Of a DNA stretch of 64,000 nucleotides, positions 1 to 8,226 are shown in pieces (position 1 is the stretch's first letter; each line of letters opens with the position of its first letter). The notes beneath the pieces were generated by a model, which worked only from the letters and a program-made list of their open reading frames with translations, made no database searches and was not told where the DNA came from. Made by a program: the position numbers and the translations under genes. The DNA comes from Myxococcus stipitatus (GTDB lineage Bacteria > Myxococcota > Myxococcia > Myxococcales > Myxococcaceae), in NCBI RefSeq assembly GCF_037414475.1, contig NZ_CP147913.1, forward strand, positions 248,001 to 312,000, read 5' to 3'.

Positions 1-861
1 GGCAAGCTGACGGTGCGCTCGCCCAGCGGGCAGCTCGTGGAGCTGCGCAACCTGGCCACCATCACTCCCGCGGATGGTCCGGTGCAGATTGATCGCGAGT
101 CACAGAAGCGGCAGATCACCCTGCTCGCCAACCTGGCCAGCGGCTACCAGCTCAGCGAAGCCATCGCGTTCATGAACACGACGGCGGCCAAGGAAGTGCC
201 CAAGGGGATGATTTACGACTTCGAAGGCAACGCGAAGGAGCTCGGCAAGTCCGTCGCCGCCTTCGGTGCCGCGCTCCTGCTGGGCATCATCCTGGTGTAC
301 ATGATTCTGGCGGCGCAGTTCGAAAGCCTCATCCACCCGTTCACCATCATGCTGTCGCTGCCGTTCGCGTTCATCGGAGCCATTGGCGCCCTGCTCATCA
401 CGGGTCAGGCCATGTCGATGTTCGCCCTCATCGGCATCATCATGCTCATGGGTCTGGTGGTGAAGAACGGCATCCTCCTGGTCGACTTCACGCTGCAGCT
501 GCGTGAGGAAGGCAAGAGCGCCACGGAGGCGCTGCTGGGTGCCGCTCCGGTCCGTCTGCGTCCGATTCTCATGACCACCATCGCGATGATCGCCGGCATG
601 GTGCCGGTGGCCGTCGCGCAGGGCGACGGCGCCGAGACGCGCGCGCCCATGGCCATCACCATCATCGGCGGCCTCATCACCTCCACCGTGCTGACGCTCG
701 GCGTGGTGCCGGTGGTGTACTCGCTGCTGGACCAGCTCACCGAGAAGTTCAAGCGCCGCAAGGGCCCGGGCGCCGCTCCGGACCATGGGGCACCGCACTC
801 GGTGGATGGCCATGGTGAGAAGGCGGCGGTCGCCGCGGCCGCGCGAGTGGAGACGGCCTGA
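1..861 (+). CDS. RND efflux transporter, C-terminal part (5' end outside window)
   Basis: This is the last ~286 residues of an inner-membrane resistance-nodulation-division pump, read in frame from base 1. Hydrophobic segments lie around residues 82-103, 110-135, 138-160, 185-205 and 215-240 of the fragment. The stretch GLVVKNGILLVDF and the following RLRPILMTT are typical of the C-terminal membrane half of the HAE1 (AcrB/MexB-like) class, so proton-driven export of hydrophobic compounds is expected, although the substrate cannot be read from this part. The tail after the last helix is charged and Ala/His-rich. The stop codon overlaps the start of a MarR regulator by one base (TGATG), so the two are translated as a unit and the regulator probably controls the pump. 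Confidence 0.95.
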   Translation, partial: GKLTVRSPSGQLVELRNLATITPADGPVQIDRESQKRQITLLANLASGYQLSEAIAFMNTTAAKEVPKGMIYDFEGNAKELGKSVAAFGAALLLGIILVYMILAAQFESLIHPFTIMLSLPFAFIGAIGALLITGQAMSMFALIGIIMLMGLVVKNGILLVDFTLQLREEGKSATEALLGAAPVRLRPILMTTIAMIAGMVPVAVAQGDGAETRAPMAITIIGGLITSTVLTLGVVPVVYSLLDQLTEKFKRRKGPGAAPDHGAPHSVDGHGEKAAVAAAARVETA

Positions 862-1433
862 TGCGAGTGCCGGCCAACAGACCGGCCCTCCGCGTGCAGC
901 CGGGCGGCGTGGGCGAGGAGGAGCTCGAGTACAACGAGGACGGTGTCGCCACCGACGACACCGTGCCTCCCGAGGATTCCTCCACGCCCGCGTCACGCCG
1001 GCTGCATGAGCTCCTCATCCAGTTGGGTCGGTACCGCTCCCTGCGGGATCCGCTCAACGGAATCTGCGAGAGCAAGCAACTGACGCCGACGCAGCTTCAC
1101 GCATTGATGTGGTTGGGCAATGACGGACCCACTCACGTGGGGGTGCTCGCTCAGCGAGTGGGCATCACCAAGAAGACCATCACCGGAGTGGTGGACCGGC
1201 TGGAGGACATGAGGCTGGTGGAGCGCACGAGGGACGCCGAGGACCGGCGCGCCGTCGTCGCGCAGCTCACCACGGAGGGCACGAAGCTCTTCAGCCTCAT
1301 CAGCCGCAGCGTGGATGAAGGCTTGCGGCGGATGCTGGACCTGCTCCCGCCCGATGACCAGGAGGCCCTCTTCGGCCTGCTGGAGCGGGTGCTGAAGCGG
1401 CTGGGCGAAACCTCCGAGCCTCAGTCAATCTAG
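861..1433 (+). CDS. MarR family transcriptional regulator
   Basis: A 190-residue winged-helix DNA-binding protein. After a ~45-residue polar N-terminal extension, the MarR core runs from about residue 60 to 175. It shows the recognition helix region LAQRVGITKKTITGVVDRLE and the wing with the family signature DAEDRRAVVAQLT (the D-x-R-D-x-R-like element). The ATG overlaps the stop of the RND pump gene, with GGAGAC seven bases upstream, so translation is coupled to the pump. MarR proteins commonly repress the efflux operon that encodes them and are released by small aromatic ligands; this role is inferred from family and position. The operon promoter lies outside the window, so no operator can be assigned. 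Confidence 0.93.
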   Translation: MRVPANRPALRVQPGGVGEEELEYNEDGVATDDTVPPEDSSTPASRRLHELLIQLGRYRSLRDPLNGICESKQLTPTQLHALMWLGNDGPTHVGVLAQRVGITKKTITGVVDRLEDMRLVERTRDAEDRRAVVAQLTTEGTKLFSLISRSVDEGLRRMLDLLPPDDQEALFGLLERVLKRLGETSEPQSI

Positions 1434-1435
1434 AC

Positions 1436-2614
1436 ATGGACGAGCGCGCGCTGGCAGCGGACTTCGCCCGGCGCGCGCTCCGTCTCTTCCTCCCTCCCCT
1501 CACCTGTCTCACCGCGCTGTTCGCTCCCCCCGCGAGCGCCACCACCCCGTCCGTCCTGTCCGACGAACTGGCGGGGCGATGCCGTGCATGGGCCGCGGAT
1601 CCCCACAACCCCTGGGCACTCGCCCACGGCATGGTGGTGGACGGCCGCGCCTTCCGCGCGAAGGACGGGAGGCTCGCCGCCGACGTGGTGATGTCTGACT
1701 TCCTTCGCGAGAAGGCCGCGCGGGACTTCTCCTTCGAAGCCTTCACCTCGGATGGCACCCCGGTGGAACCCCACCCCGCCCTCCAGACCAAGACGCTGTT
1801 GGCCGCCGGGATTCCCCTCGCACAGCGCTTCACCACCCCCTTCGGGCCCGTGACACCAAGAGACCTGGCGGAGCACGTGAAGCGAGGCTTCGAGATGGAG
1901 CAGGTGGCCTCGCCCGAGAGCGCATGGCGTCTGGATGTCCTCTCCCTGAGCTCACGGCCCGGCGACACGTTCCGCGATTCCAGCGGGCGCACGGTGAGCG
2001 TGGACGTGGTGATGGACACCGCTCTCACCGCGCTGGAAGCAGCGCAGGTCGAGCTCACCACGGCCATGAAGGCCGGGCGGCCACAGGTCCCCAAACAAGG
2101 CCAGGGCATCTATTCGCACCCATGTGGAGGTCTGCACTACTTCCAGGCAGTGGCTGGATGGGCGCGCCACCCGTCCGTGCGAGCGAAGTGGCGTGAGCGA
2201 CTGGCCGTTCAGCGCGACGTGCTCCTGTACCGGTTGGACTCAGAGGCCCGTCAGTACGAGACCGCATGGGCCACCGCCCCCGAACACCGGGAGGCGGTGC
2301 TGGCGCAGATGCTGAAGTTCCATGGACACCTGCTGGAGACACTCGGCCGATTCCGAGACGACACTGGCTGGCGCCCGACGCCGCTTCAACGCCAGACGGT
2401 GGAGCGCGCTCGCAGGTACCTGGAGAACACCGTGCGGAGGATGGATGCGACCGGCGCTCTCTCCGCCCCCGCCTCGGTAGCCCTGCGCAATCGGCAGCTC
2501 GCGCTGGACCTGGTGGGAGACACCTGTCACGCCGCGAGAGGCGAAGCCCTCTGGAGCCAGAGCGTCTCCTCGCCTCGCCTCACACCCCCAGCTTCGCCAT
2601 CTCCTCGTCGGTGA
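1436..2614 (+). CDS. hypothetical secreted protein
   Basis: Unrecognised 392-residue protein. It starts two bases after the MarR stop codon, without a clear Shine-Dalgarno sequence, so the start is uncertain. Residues ~17-36 are hydrophobic and end in PPASA, which looks like a signal-peptidase I site after a long basic n-region; export to the periplasm is therefore likely. The mature part is mostly helical by composition, carries few Cys (C-x-x-W near the start, HPCGG in the middle, DTCHAARG near the end), and ends in a Pro/Ser/Arg-rich tail. The last 35 bases overlap the end of the convergent CaiB/BaiF gene. No family assignment is offered. Position suggests co-transcription with the pump and MarR genes. 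Confidence 0.75.
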   Translation: MDERALAADFARRALRLFLPPLTCLTALFAPPASATTPSVLSDELAGRCRAWAADPHNPWALAHGMVVDGRAFRAKDGRLAADVVMSDFLREKAARDFSFEAFTSDGTPVEPHPALQTKTLLAAGIPLAQRFTTPFGPVTPRDLAEHVKRGFEMEQVASPESAWRLDVLSLSSRPGDTFRDSSGRTVSVDVVMDTALTALEAAQVELTTAMKAGRPQVPKQGQGIYSHPCGGLHYFQAVAGWARHPSVRAKWRERLAVQRDVLLYRLDSEARQYETAWATAPEHREAVLAQMLKFHGHLLETLGRFRDDTGWRPTPLQRQTVERARRYLENTVRRMDATGALSAPASVALRNRQLALDLVGDTCHAARGEALWSQSVSSPRLTPPASPSPRR

Positions 2615-3752
2615 AGCCGGCCTCCTCGAGCACCTCGCGGGAGTGCTCTCCCAGCGCGGGAGGCTCGCGCAGCGGCGTCGGCCCCATGCGCAGCGGCGTG
2701 AGCAGGTGCGTCACCTTGCGGCCTAGCCGCGCGTCCTCCGCCTCCACGAAGAGGCCTCGGGCGCGAAGCTGCGCGTCCGACAACACGTCGTCCCCTTCCG
2801 CCACCGGCTCCACGCACAGGTCCGAGCCCGCGAACGTCTCCGCCCAGTGCGCCAACGGCTTCGACGCGAACAGGCGCGTCAACTCCGCCTTCACCCGTCC
2901 GCCCGCTTCGCCCGGCGCGTAGGCGTCTTCCATGAGCTCCGGGCGGCCCAGCCGCTCGCACACCCCCGCGAAGAACTTGGGCTCGAGCGCCCCCACCGCG
3001 AGCCACCGATCATCCGCCGTCCGGTACAGGCCGTAGCACGCATACCCGCCATTGAGCGCCTCGCGACCGCGCGCCAGCGCCCCACCCTGCTCTCCCATGA
3101 AGAGCCGCGCGGCCAGGTGCATGTGCAGGAAGGCCGTGGCCCCATCCGTCATGGACACGTCCACGAAGCGGCCCTTCCCGGTGCGCTCGCGTTCATGCAG
3201 CGCGGCCAGGATGCCCACGAGCGCGAAGAGGCTGCCGCCTCCGATGTCGCCCATCTGGACGCCAGGGAAGGCGGGCGCCCCACCCGCCTCGCCGCCGTAA
3301 CCCAGGAGGCCCGCGCGGGCCACGTAGTTCAGGTCGTGCCCCGCCTTGAGCCGATCCGGCCCGGTCTGCCCGTAACCAGAGATGGCGCAGTAGATGAGCC
3401 GCGGGTTCTCCGCGCGGAGGACGGACTCGCCCACGCCCAGCTTGTCCATGACACCCGGACGGAAGCTCTCCACCAGCACGTCATGTGTCCGCACCAGCCG
3501 CTTGAGCGCATCGCGGCCCTCGGGCGTCTTGAGGTTCAGCGTCAGCGAGCGCTTGTTCCGGTTGAGCCCGTAGAACAGCGCCCCCATGTCATCCCGCGAT
3601 GGAGGCATCTGCCGGACGTAGTCGCCCCCTTCCGGCTCCTCCACCTTCACCACCGTGGCGCCCAGGTCCGCGAGCACCAACGTGGCGTAGGGCCCTGGCA
3701 ACAGACGAGACAGGTCCAGCACGCGCAGGCCCGTCAGCGGCAACGACGACAT
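2580..3752 (-). CDS. CaiB/BaiF family protein, alpha-methylacyl-CoA racemase type
   Basis: A 390-residue class III CoA-transferase fold protein. The N-terminus has the family pattern GLRVLDLSRLLPGPY and LADLGATVVKVEEP. The element AGHDLNYVARAGLL places a His at residue 139, and VQMGDIGGG an Asp at residue 169. This is the same 30-residue spacing as the His126/Asp156 catalytic pair of alpha-methylacyl-CoA racemase, so epimerisation of 2-methyl-branched acyl-CoA is more likely than CoA transfer. GGGAG lies six bases before the ATG. It follows an SCP2 sterol-carrier gene on the same strand, which fits branched-chain or sterol-side-chain lipid metabolism. A terminator-like hairpin in the 135-nt gap means the two may be only partly co-transcribed. 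Its 3' end overlaps the convergent gene by 35 bases. Confidence 0.9.
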   Translation of the reverse strand: MSSLPLTGLRVLDLSRLLPGPYATLVLADLGATVVKVEEPEGGDYVRQMPPSRDDMGALFYGLNRNKRSLTLNLKTPEGRDALKRLVRTHDVLVESFRPGVMDKLGVGESVLRAENPRLIYCAISGYGQTGPDRLKAGHDLNYVARAGLLGYGGEAGGAPAFPGVQMGDIGGGSLFALVGILAALHERERTGKGRFVDVSMTDGATAFLHMHLAARLFMGEQGGALARGREALNGGYACYGLYRTADDRWLAVGALEPKFFAGVCERLGRPELMEDAYAPGEAGGRVKAELTRLFASKPLAHWAETFAGSDLCVEPVAEGDDVLSDAQLRARGLFVEAEDARLGRKVTHLLTPLRMGPTPLREPPALGEHSREVLEEAGFTDEEMAKLGV

Positions 3753-3786
3753 GATGCACTCCCGAGATGTGATGCCCGCCAGGGCC

Positions 3787-3829
3787 TGAAAACACAGACG
3801 GCGCGCCCCTGACTGACAGGAACGCGCCG
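3787..3829 (-). terminator. candidate terminator after the SCP2 gene
   Basis: A 7-bp GC stem (3799-3805 with 3823-3829, cggcgcg/cgcgccg) with a 17-nt loop is followed on the minus strand by TCTGTGTTTT. It sits between the SCP2 stop and the start of the CaiB gene. The loop is long, so strength is uncertain. Confidence 0.4.
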
Positions 3830-3887
3830 CGCGAGTCGGTCACGAAGGTCGGCGCCAGGCCCCGCCCTCACGCTACCGAGGAATGGA

Positions 3888-4211
3888 CTACATCAGCTTC
3901 GCCAGCTTCATCGCGAGGCCCATGTCCATGGGCTTGAACTTCAGCTTGCCCTGCATGGCGGCCATCTGCGCGTTGAGCTTCTTCTCGCGGATCTTCACGA
4001 AGTCGTCGTTGCTCGCGGAGACGGTCATCTTCGCATCCGCCGCGGCACCCTCGGAGACCCAGCCCTCCGACTTGGTCAGGTCCACCGTCCACGTCCCGCC
4101 ACCCTCGCCCGCGATGTTGAAGACGATGATGGCGTTGATCTCCTTCGCCAGCTCCGGCTTCGCCTTCAGAGCTTCCGGAATCTGGTTCTCGATGATGTCC
4201 TTCGCGTTCAT
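3888..4211 (-). CDS. SCP2 sterol-binding domain protein
   Basis: A 107-residue single-domain protein of the SCP2/UbiJ-N fold. It shows the helix-strand order of the family: a leading acidic/basic helix, IIVFNIAGEGGGTWTVDL, an Ala-rich strand pair with MTVSASNDDFVKI, then a C-terminal helix rich in Met and Lys (KLKFKPMDMGLAMKLAKLM). These proteins bind lipids or acyl-CoA in a hydrophobic tunnel and deliver them to enzymes. AAGGAG six bases before the ATG supports the start. No signal peptide is present, so it is cytoplasmic. It lies directly upstream of an alpha-methylacyl-CoA racemase-type gene in the same orientation, which suggests lipid carrier and enzyme work on the same substrate pool. 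The ligand cannot be inferred from the sequence. Confidence 0.92.
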   Translation of the reverse strand: MNAKDIIENQIPEALKAKPELAKEINAIIVFNIAGEGGGTWTVDLTKSEGWVSEGAAADAKMTVSASNDDFVKIREKKLNAQMAAMQGKLKFKPMDMGLAMKLAKLM

Positions 4212-4310
4212 GACGGGCTCCTTGGCCTGGTCGTTGATTGGTGAATCAAGACGGTGGGGACCGTAACGGTGGCCCCCTTGCAGGTCAAGCAGGGTGATGG
4301 CCGGTGTTCA

Positions 4311-4826
4311 TCACGCGCTGGTGCTGCTCATGGCGGACGGATTCAGCGAGCGGCGCACCATGTCGAGCAGGTCATTGAGTTCGAAGGGCTTGGCCAGGTG
4401 GCCGACCGCGCCAATGTCCTGCGCCTTGCTTCCGACGTTGCGGTCCGCGCTGAGGACGATGAGCGGAATGCCCGCCACGGCGGGCGGCTTCTGGCGCATC
4501 CGCTGGGCGAACTCCCAGCCGTCCATCACCGGCATCATCAAGTCCAGCAGGATGAGGTTGGGCGGGTCCGGCTCGAGGCGCTCCAATGCCTCCTTGCCAT
4601 TGCGTGCGCGGCGGATGACAAAACCCTCGGCCTCCAGGATTTCCGAGAGGGCTTCGAGGATATCCGGGTCGTCGTCCACCACGAGGACGACAGGGGCACC
4701 ATCAGGCTGTGTGTTGGTCGGGGTCAGGGCAGTCTCCCTCGGTGCGACGCTGGGGATTCTTCCACCATCCTCCCACTCGGCGGCGCAAGAAAGTGCTCTC
4801 CCCGCACGCGACGAGGGGGCACGTTG
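4311..4826 (-). CDS. response regulator, receiver domain only
   Basis: A CheY-like receiver: VLVVDDDPDILEAL supplies the acidic pocket, LILLDLMMP the phospho-accepting Asp, and LAKPF the conserved Lys. The domain fills the C-terminal ~125 residues with no output domain, so it must act through protein contact. The start is unclear. The frame is open up to 4955, but that would overlap the divergent kinase gene. The start given here is a TTG at 4826 with GGGGAGGG ten bases upstream; a CTG at 4727 preceded by GAGGGAG would remove a ~33-residue low-complexity extension and is equally plausible. It is divergent from a degenerate sensor kinase, and the two probably share a promoter region and a pathway. 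Confidence 0.92.
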   Translation of the reverse strand, partial: QRAPSSRAGRALSCAAEWEDGGRIPSVAPRETALTPTNTQPDGAPVVLVVDDDPDILEALSEILEAEGFVIRRARNGKEALERLEPDPPNLILLDLMMPVMDGWEFAQRMRQKPPAVAGIPLIVLSADRNVGSKAQDIGAVGHLAKPFELNDLLDMVRRSLNPSAMSSTSA

Positions 4827-4902
4827 CAAAACCGACAGTCCCTCCCCACCCTTTCCGTGACCTGCTGGACAGGGGGTGGAAAACGTGAGGAGCCCAGGGG
4901 AG

Positions 4903-5907
4903 ATGGGAACGGATGGCACGGCGGCGCAAGCGCCAGGCTTGGTCCTTGTCCCCATGCGAGGCCCCCCGCGCCCGCTGGGAGGCCTGCTCCTCGAGCACCT
5001 GGGCCTCCGGACGCTCCCACCGGACGCAACCTCGCTGGAAGCCCTCCTGGGTGCCGCGGGCTTCCAGCGCCGCGCGGGCGACAGTCGTCTCTGGGAGCGG
5101 GACGGCCAGGTGCTGCTCGCGGGAGAAGAGTCCTTGGACGACGGTGCGCGGCTGTTGTGGACGGCCCCCCCATGTCAGGACGAGGCAGAGGTGCGCCGCC
5201 GCGTGCGTTACCTGGGCATGGCGTCCCACGACCTGCGCGGCTCGCTGGCCAACATCCGCTCCTACGCCGCGCTGCTGCTCAACGGGCGCGTGCCCTTGGA
5301 GCCCAAGGTGCAGCGAGGGTTGGAGACCATCCTGCGCAACGCGGACCGCTCGCTCTCCTTCTCCCAGGACTTCTTCGACTCCAGCCGCGCCGACCTGGGC
5401 TCGCTGGCCTGTGAGCCGGAGCGCCAGGCGCTCATCCCCCTGCTGGAGACAGCGGTGGAGCGTCAGCGCTCGGCGGCCGCCTCGGCCAACGTGGCCCTGG
5501 TGCTGGACCTGGACCCCAGCCGGCCCCCGCCCGAGGTCGCCGTGGACGGGGCCCGCATCCAGCACGCCGTGGAGGCGTTCATCCTGTACCAGCTCTCCCG
5601 CTCCCAGCCTGGCGAGGTCATCCACGTCCGGGTCTACCCAGGTGTTCCCCGGGTGCGGGTGGAGGTACGCCGGGAGGGTGTCCCGCTCTCGGACGAGGAC
5701 GCCTCCGCCGTGTTCCAACGCGAGGAGCGCGCCTTCCGGGAGAAGAAAGTGGAGGACCCGATGCGCGTCTACCTGGCCCGGCAGGAGGTGGAGGCCCATG
5801 GGGGCGGCGTGGGCGTGGAGACGGACCCGTCCGGAAGCGCCCTGGTCCTCACCCTCACGGCCCTTCCAGGCGCCATGCTCGCAACGCCAGCGGGCCTCCA
5901 AGCATAG
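4903..5907 (+). CDS. histidine kinase-like protein with degenerate ATPase domain
   Basis: A ~334-residue soluble protein. After a ~100-residue N-terminal region it has a HisKA dimerisation helix with the H-box MASHDLRGSLANIRSYAALL (phospho-accepting His near residue 109). The expected HATPase region (about residues 185-325) keeps the fold pattern, ending in VEAHGGGVGVETDPSGSALV, but the N-box Asn is absent (HAVEAFILYQLSR). The DxGxG and GLGL boxes are also not recognisable (VRREGVPLSDEDAS, DPMRVYLARQEV). It therefore probably cannot hydrolyse ATP in the usual way and may be a pseudokinase or phosphotransfer scaffold. ATG 4903 is preceded by AGGAG ten bases upstream; a GTG at 4876 is an alternative. 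It is divergent from a single-domain response regulator and upstream of tatA. Confidence 0.85.
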   Translation: MGTDGTAAQAPGLVLVPMRGPPRPLGGLLLEHLGLRTLPPDATSLEALLGAAGFQRRAGDSRLWERDGQVLLAGEESLDDGARLLWTAPPCQDEAEVRRRVRYLGMASHDLRGSLANIRSYAALLLNGRVPLEPKVQRGLETILRNADRSLSFSQDFFDSSRADLGSLACEPERQALIPLLETAVERQRSAAASANVALVLDLDPSRPPPEVAVDGARIQHAVEAFILYQLSRSQPGEVIHVRVYPGVPRVRVEVRREGVPLSDEDASAVFQREERAFREKKVEDPMRVYLARQEVEAHGGGVGVETDPSGSALVLTLTALPGAMLATPAGLQA

Positions 5908-5977
5908 CCCCTCCGCTCTTGCTGGCGATTGAGCACGCCCCCCGCTATGCTCCGCCCGTTTTCGCGAAGGAGTCGAG

Positions 5978-6223
5978 ATGCTGGGGCTGAAGCCGATGGA
6001 ACTACTTCTGATCCTGTTTGTGCTGCTGCTCCTCTTCGGGGCCACGCGGCTGCCGCAGCTCGGCTCGTCCCTGGGCAGCGCGATTCGCAACTTCAAGCGC
6101 GGCTTCGGCGGCGAGGAAGACGCGGGCCCCCAGGGAGGCGACAAGAAGGCTGGCGGGACGCTCGCCACCGGCGGGAACGTGGACAAGGACGTCAAGTCCT
6201 CCACGCCCAGCAGCCACGCCTGA
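5978..6223 (+). CDS. tatA: twin-arginine translocase subunit TatA/TatE
   Basis: An 81-residue Tat protein. It has a short N-terminal membrane helix (about residues 7-21, LLLILFVLLLLFG), the hinge FGATRLPQLGSSLGSAIRNF with the Phe-Gly pair and amphipathic helix, and a polar Gly/Lys/Ser tail. TatA forms the size-variable pore through which TatBC-bound folded proteins cross the inner membrane. AAGGAG lies five bases before the ATG. No tatB or tatC lies next to it, so the rest of the system must be elsewhere. TatB is less likely because the tail is short. It stands 70 nt behind the kinase-like gene and is followed by two hairpins shared with the convergent acyl-CoA ligase gene. Confidence 0.93.
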   Translation: MLGLKPMELLLILFVLLLLFGATRLPQLGSSLGSAIRNFKRGFGGEEDAGPQGGDKKAGGTLATGGNVDKDVKSSTPSSHA

Positions 6224-6252
6224 CATCCCTCCGGGTCTCCCCGGATGACACG

Positions 6253-6291
6253 ACGCCCGCTCCCCCCGTTCCATCGGGGCCGAGCGGGCGT
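6253..6291 (+). terminator. hairpin after tatA
   Basis: A 10-bp inverted repeat, acgcccgctc (6253-6262) with gagcgggcgt (6282-6291), lies 30 nt after the tatA stop. The following TTGACGTTTC is only mildly T-rich. It could serve both convergent transcripts. Confidence 0.5.
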
Positions 6292-6318
6292 TGACGTTTC
6301 AACAGTCGGAGCTCCGTT

Positions 6319-6339
6319 CCCCGGTGCTGCTCACCGGGG
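6319..6339 (-). terminator. hairpin after the acyl-CoA ligase gene
   Basis: A perfect 8-bp stem, ccccggtg/caccgggg, with a 5-nt loop lies 19 nt beyond the stop codon of the minus-strand ligase. There is no clear U-tract, so its role as terminator is tentative. Confidence 0.4.
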
Positions 6340-6357
6340 GACGGCCGCGCCTGAGGT

Positions 6358-8226
6358 TCAGTCCGGAATCGAGGCGTTGTCGTACATGGCGTCGATCTCC
6401 GCCTTGTACTTCTGGCTGCACACCTTGCGCTTGACCTTCATCGTGGGCGTCAGCTCACCGGTCTCCTGGGTGAAGTCCGCCGACATGATGGTGAAGCGCT
6501 TGATGGTGGCGTACGGAGGCTGCTCCGAGTTCACCTTCGCCATCACCGCCTTCACGGCCTCGTGGACCTCCGGCCGCTTCGCGTTCTCCGCGTAGGAGCC
6601 CACCGGAGCGCCCTTCTCCTCCAGCAGCTTGCGCATGGAATCTTCGGCCATGGTGAGGAGGACGACGAGGTACGGACGCTTGTCGCCGTACACCATGGCC
6701 TGGCTCAAGATGGGGAACGTCTTCAGCGTGTTCTCGATGTTCTGCGGCGCCACGTTCTTCCCGCCCGCCGTGACGATGATGTCCTTCTTGCGGTCGGTGA
6801 TGCGCAGGTACTGGTCCGAGTCCAGCTCGCCGATATCCCCCGTGTGGTACCAGCCGTCGGCCTCCAGCGCTTCGGCCGTGGCGGTGGGGTTCTTGTAGTA
6901 GCCCTTGGTGACGCTGGGGCCACGGACGAGCACCTCGCCATCCGGCGCAATCTTCACCTCGGTGCCCGGCATCGGCGGACCCACGGTGCCAATCTTGATC
7001 TTGTTCGGCCGGTTGGCGTTGCAAGGCGCGGCCGTCTCCGTCAGGCCGTAGCCCTCCACGACCTTGAAGCCCAACAGGTCGAAGAAGTAGGCAATCTTGC
7101 GAGACAGCGGAGCGCCGCCAGAGACGAACAGGCGCATGTTTCCGCCCAGCTTCTCGTCGAGCGTGGCGCGCACCTTGGTGAACACCAGCTTCTTCGCCAG
7201 GGTGAAGCCCAGGCTGTTGTACTCGCGGCCCTGCTGCTTCGCCTCAACGTACTCGTCGAACAAGCCAAACGCCCAACGCGTCAGCCGGCCCTTGAGCCCC
7301 GGGGCCGCCATGCCGTTGGACACCACCGTGTTGTAGACCTTCTCGAACACGCGCGGCACCGACGGCAGCACCGTGGGGCGCGTCTCCGCCAGGTTCGCCA
7401 TCAGCTTGTCCACCGACTCGGCGATGATGAGCCGGAAGCCCATGCTCAGCCACGCGGCCTTCGCCACCGCCGCGAACACGTGCGCCAGCGGCAGGAACAA
7501 CATGACGGAGTCACCGGGCTCCATCATCCCGATGGCTCGCACCGCTTGCGCCTGGTACGTCCAGTTGCCGTGTGTGAGCAGGGTGCCCTTGGGCGCCCCC
7601 GTGGTGCCCGAGGTGTAGACGATGCAGTTGGTGTCGTCGGACTTCACCGACGCGACGCGCTCGTCGAAGGCGCCGGGGTTGGCCTGGTGCGCCTCGCGGC
7701 CCTGGGCCATCACCTCCGCGAGAGCCACCTCCTGGCCCCCCGCCACCGCGCCCTCGAAGACGATGACCTTCTGGACGGAGGGACACTCGGCGAGCTTCTG
7801 GCGCATGCGCGTAAGGCGCCCCGCCTGCTTGGCATCCTTCTCGTCGTTGTCCACGAAGACGAAGGACGACTCGGAGTGATTGACGACGTAGGCGACCTCG
7901 TCCGGGATGTTGGACGAATACACCGGCACGGTGATGGCTTGCGCCGCGGTGATGGCCAGGTCCGCGATGATCCACTGCAGGCTGGTATTGGCGAAGAGCG
8001 ACACCCGATCACCAGGCTTCACGCCCAGGGCCACCAGACCCGCCGACAGGACCTTCACGTCCTCGAGGATCTCGCTGAAGCCCACGTCCTGCCAGCGGCC
8101 ATCCTTCTTGTGCGTCGCGCCCGCCTTGGAGCCGGACTGCACACGCTGGATCAGCAACTGGACCAGGTTTCCCTCCTGCGCTCCGGCCGCCGGAGCCGAA
8201 GGTGTTACCTGACTCTCTGCTCTCAC
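6358..8226 (-). CDS. long-chain fatty acid--CoA ligase (AMP-forming)
   Basis: A 622-residue adenylate-forming enzyme of the FAA1/long-chain acyl-CoA synthetase class. It contains the P-loop-like motif CIVYTSGTTGAPKGTLLTHG, the GYGLTETAA core motif, the hinge YHTGDIGELDSDQYLRITDRKKD and a catalytic-Lys region near the C-terminus (LTPTMKVKRKVC). It activates fatty acids to acyl-CoA at the membrane for degradation or lipid synthesis. The start is a GTG at 8226 that overlaps the stop of the upstream TPR gene as GTGA, with GGAGGAG six bases before it. Translation is thus coupled, and a longer in-frame start at 8268 is less likely. No membrane segments or signal peptide are present. Confidence 0.94.
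   Translation of the reverse strand: MRAESQVTPSAPAAGAQEGNLVQLLIQRVQSGSKAGATHKKDGRWQDVGFSEILEDVKVLSAGLVALGVKPGDRVSLFANTSLQWIIADLAITAAQAITVPVYSSNIPDEVAYVVNHSESSFVFVDNDEKDAKQAGRLTRMRQKLAECPSVQKVIVFEGAVAGGQEVALAEVMAQGREAHQANPGAFDERVASVKSDDTNCIVYTSGTTGAPKGTLLTHGNWTYQAQAVRAIGMMEPGDSVMLFLPLAHVFAAVAKAAWLSMGFRLIIAESVDKLMANLAETRPTVLPSVPRVFEKVYNTVVSNGMAAPGLKGRLTRWAFGLFDEYVEAKQQGREYNSLGFTLAKKLVFTKVRATLDEKLGGNMRLFVSGGAPLSRKIAYFFDLLGFKVVEGYGLTETAAPCNANRPNKIKIGTVGPPMPGTEVKIAPDGEVLVRGPSVTKGYYKNPTATAEALEADGWYHTGDIGELDSDQYLRITDRKKDIIVTAGGKNVAPQNIENTLKTFPILSQAMVYGDKRPYLVVLLTMAEDSMRKLLEEKGAPVGSYAENAKRPEVHEAVKAVMAKVNSEQPPYATIKRFTIMSADFTQETGELTPTMKVKRKVCSQKYKAEIDAMYDNASIPD

Noticed and set aside
4702-6204. 500-codon frame antisense to the kinase-like gene and tatA
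   Set aside because: It covers two genes with clear domains on the other strand, and its composition is typical of GC-driven antisense frames.
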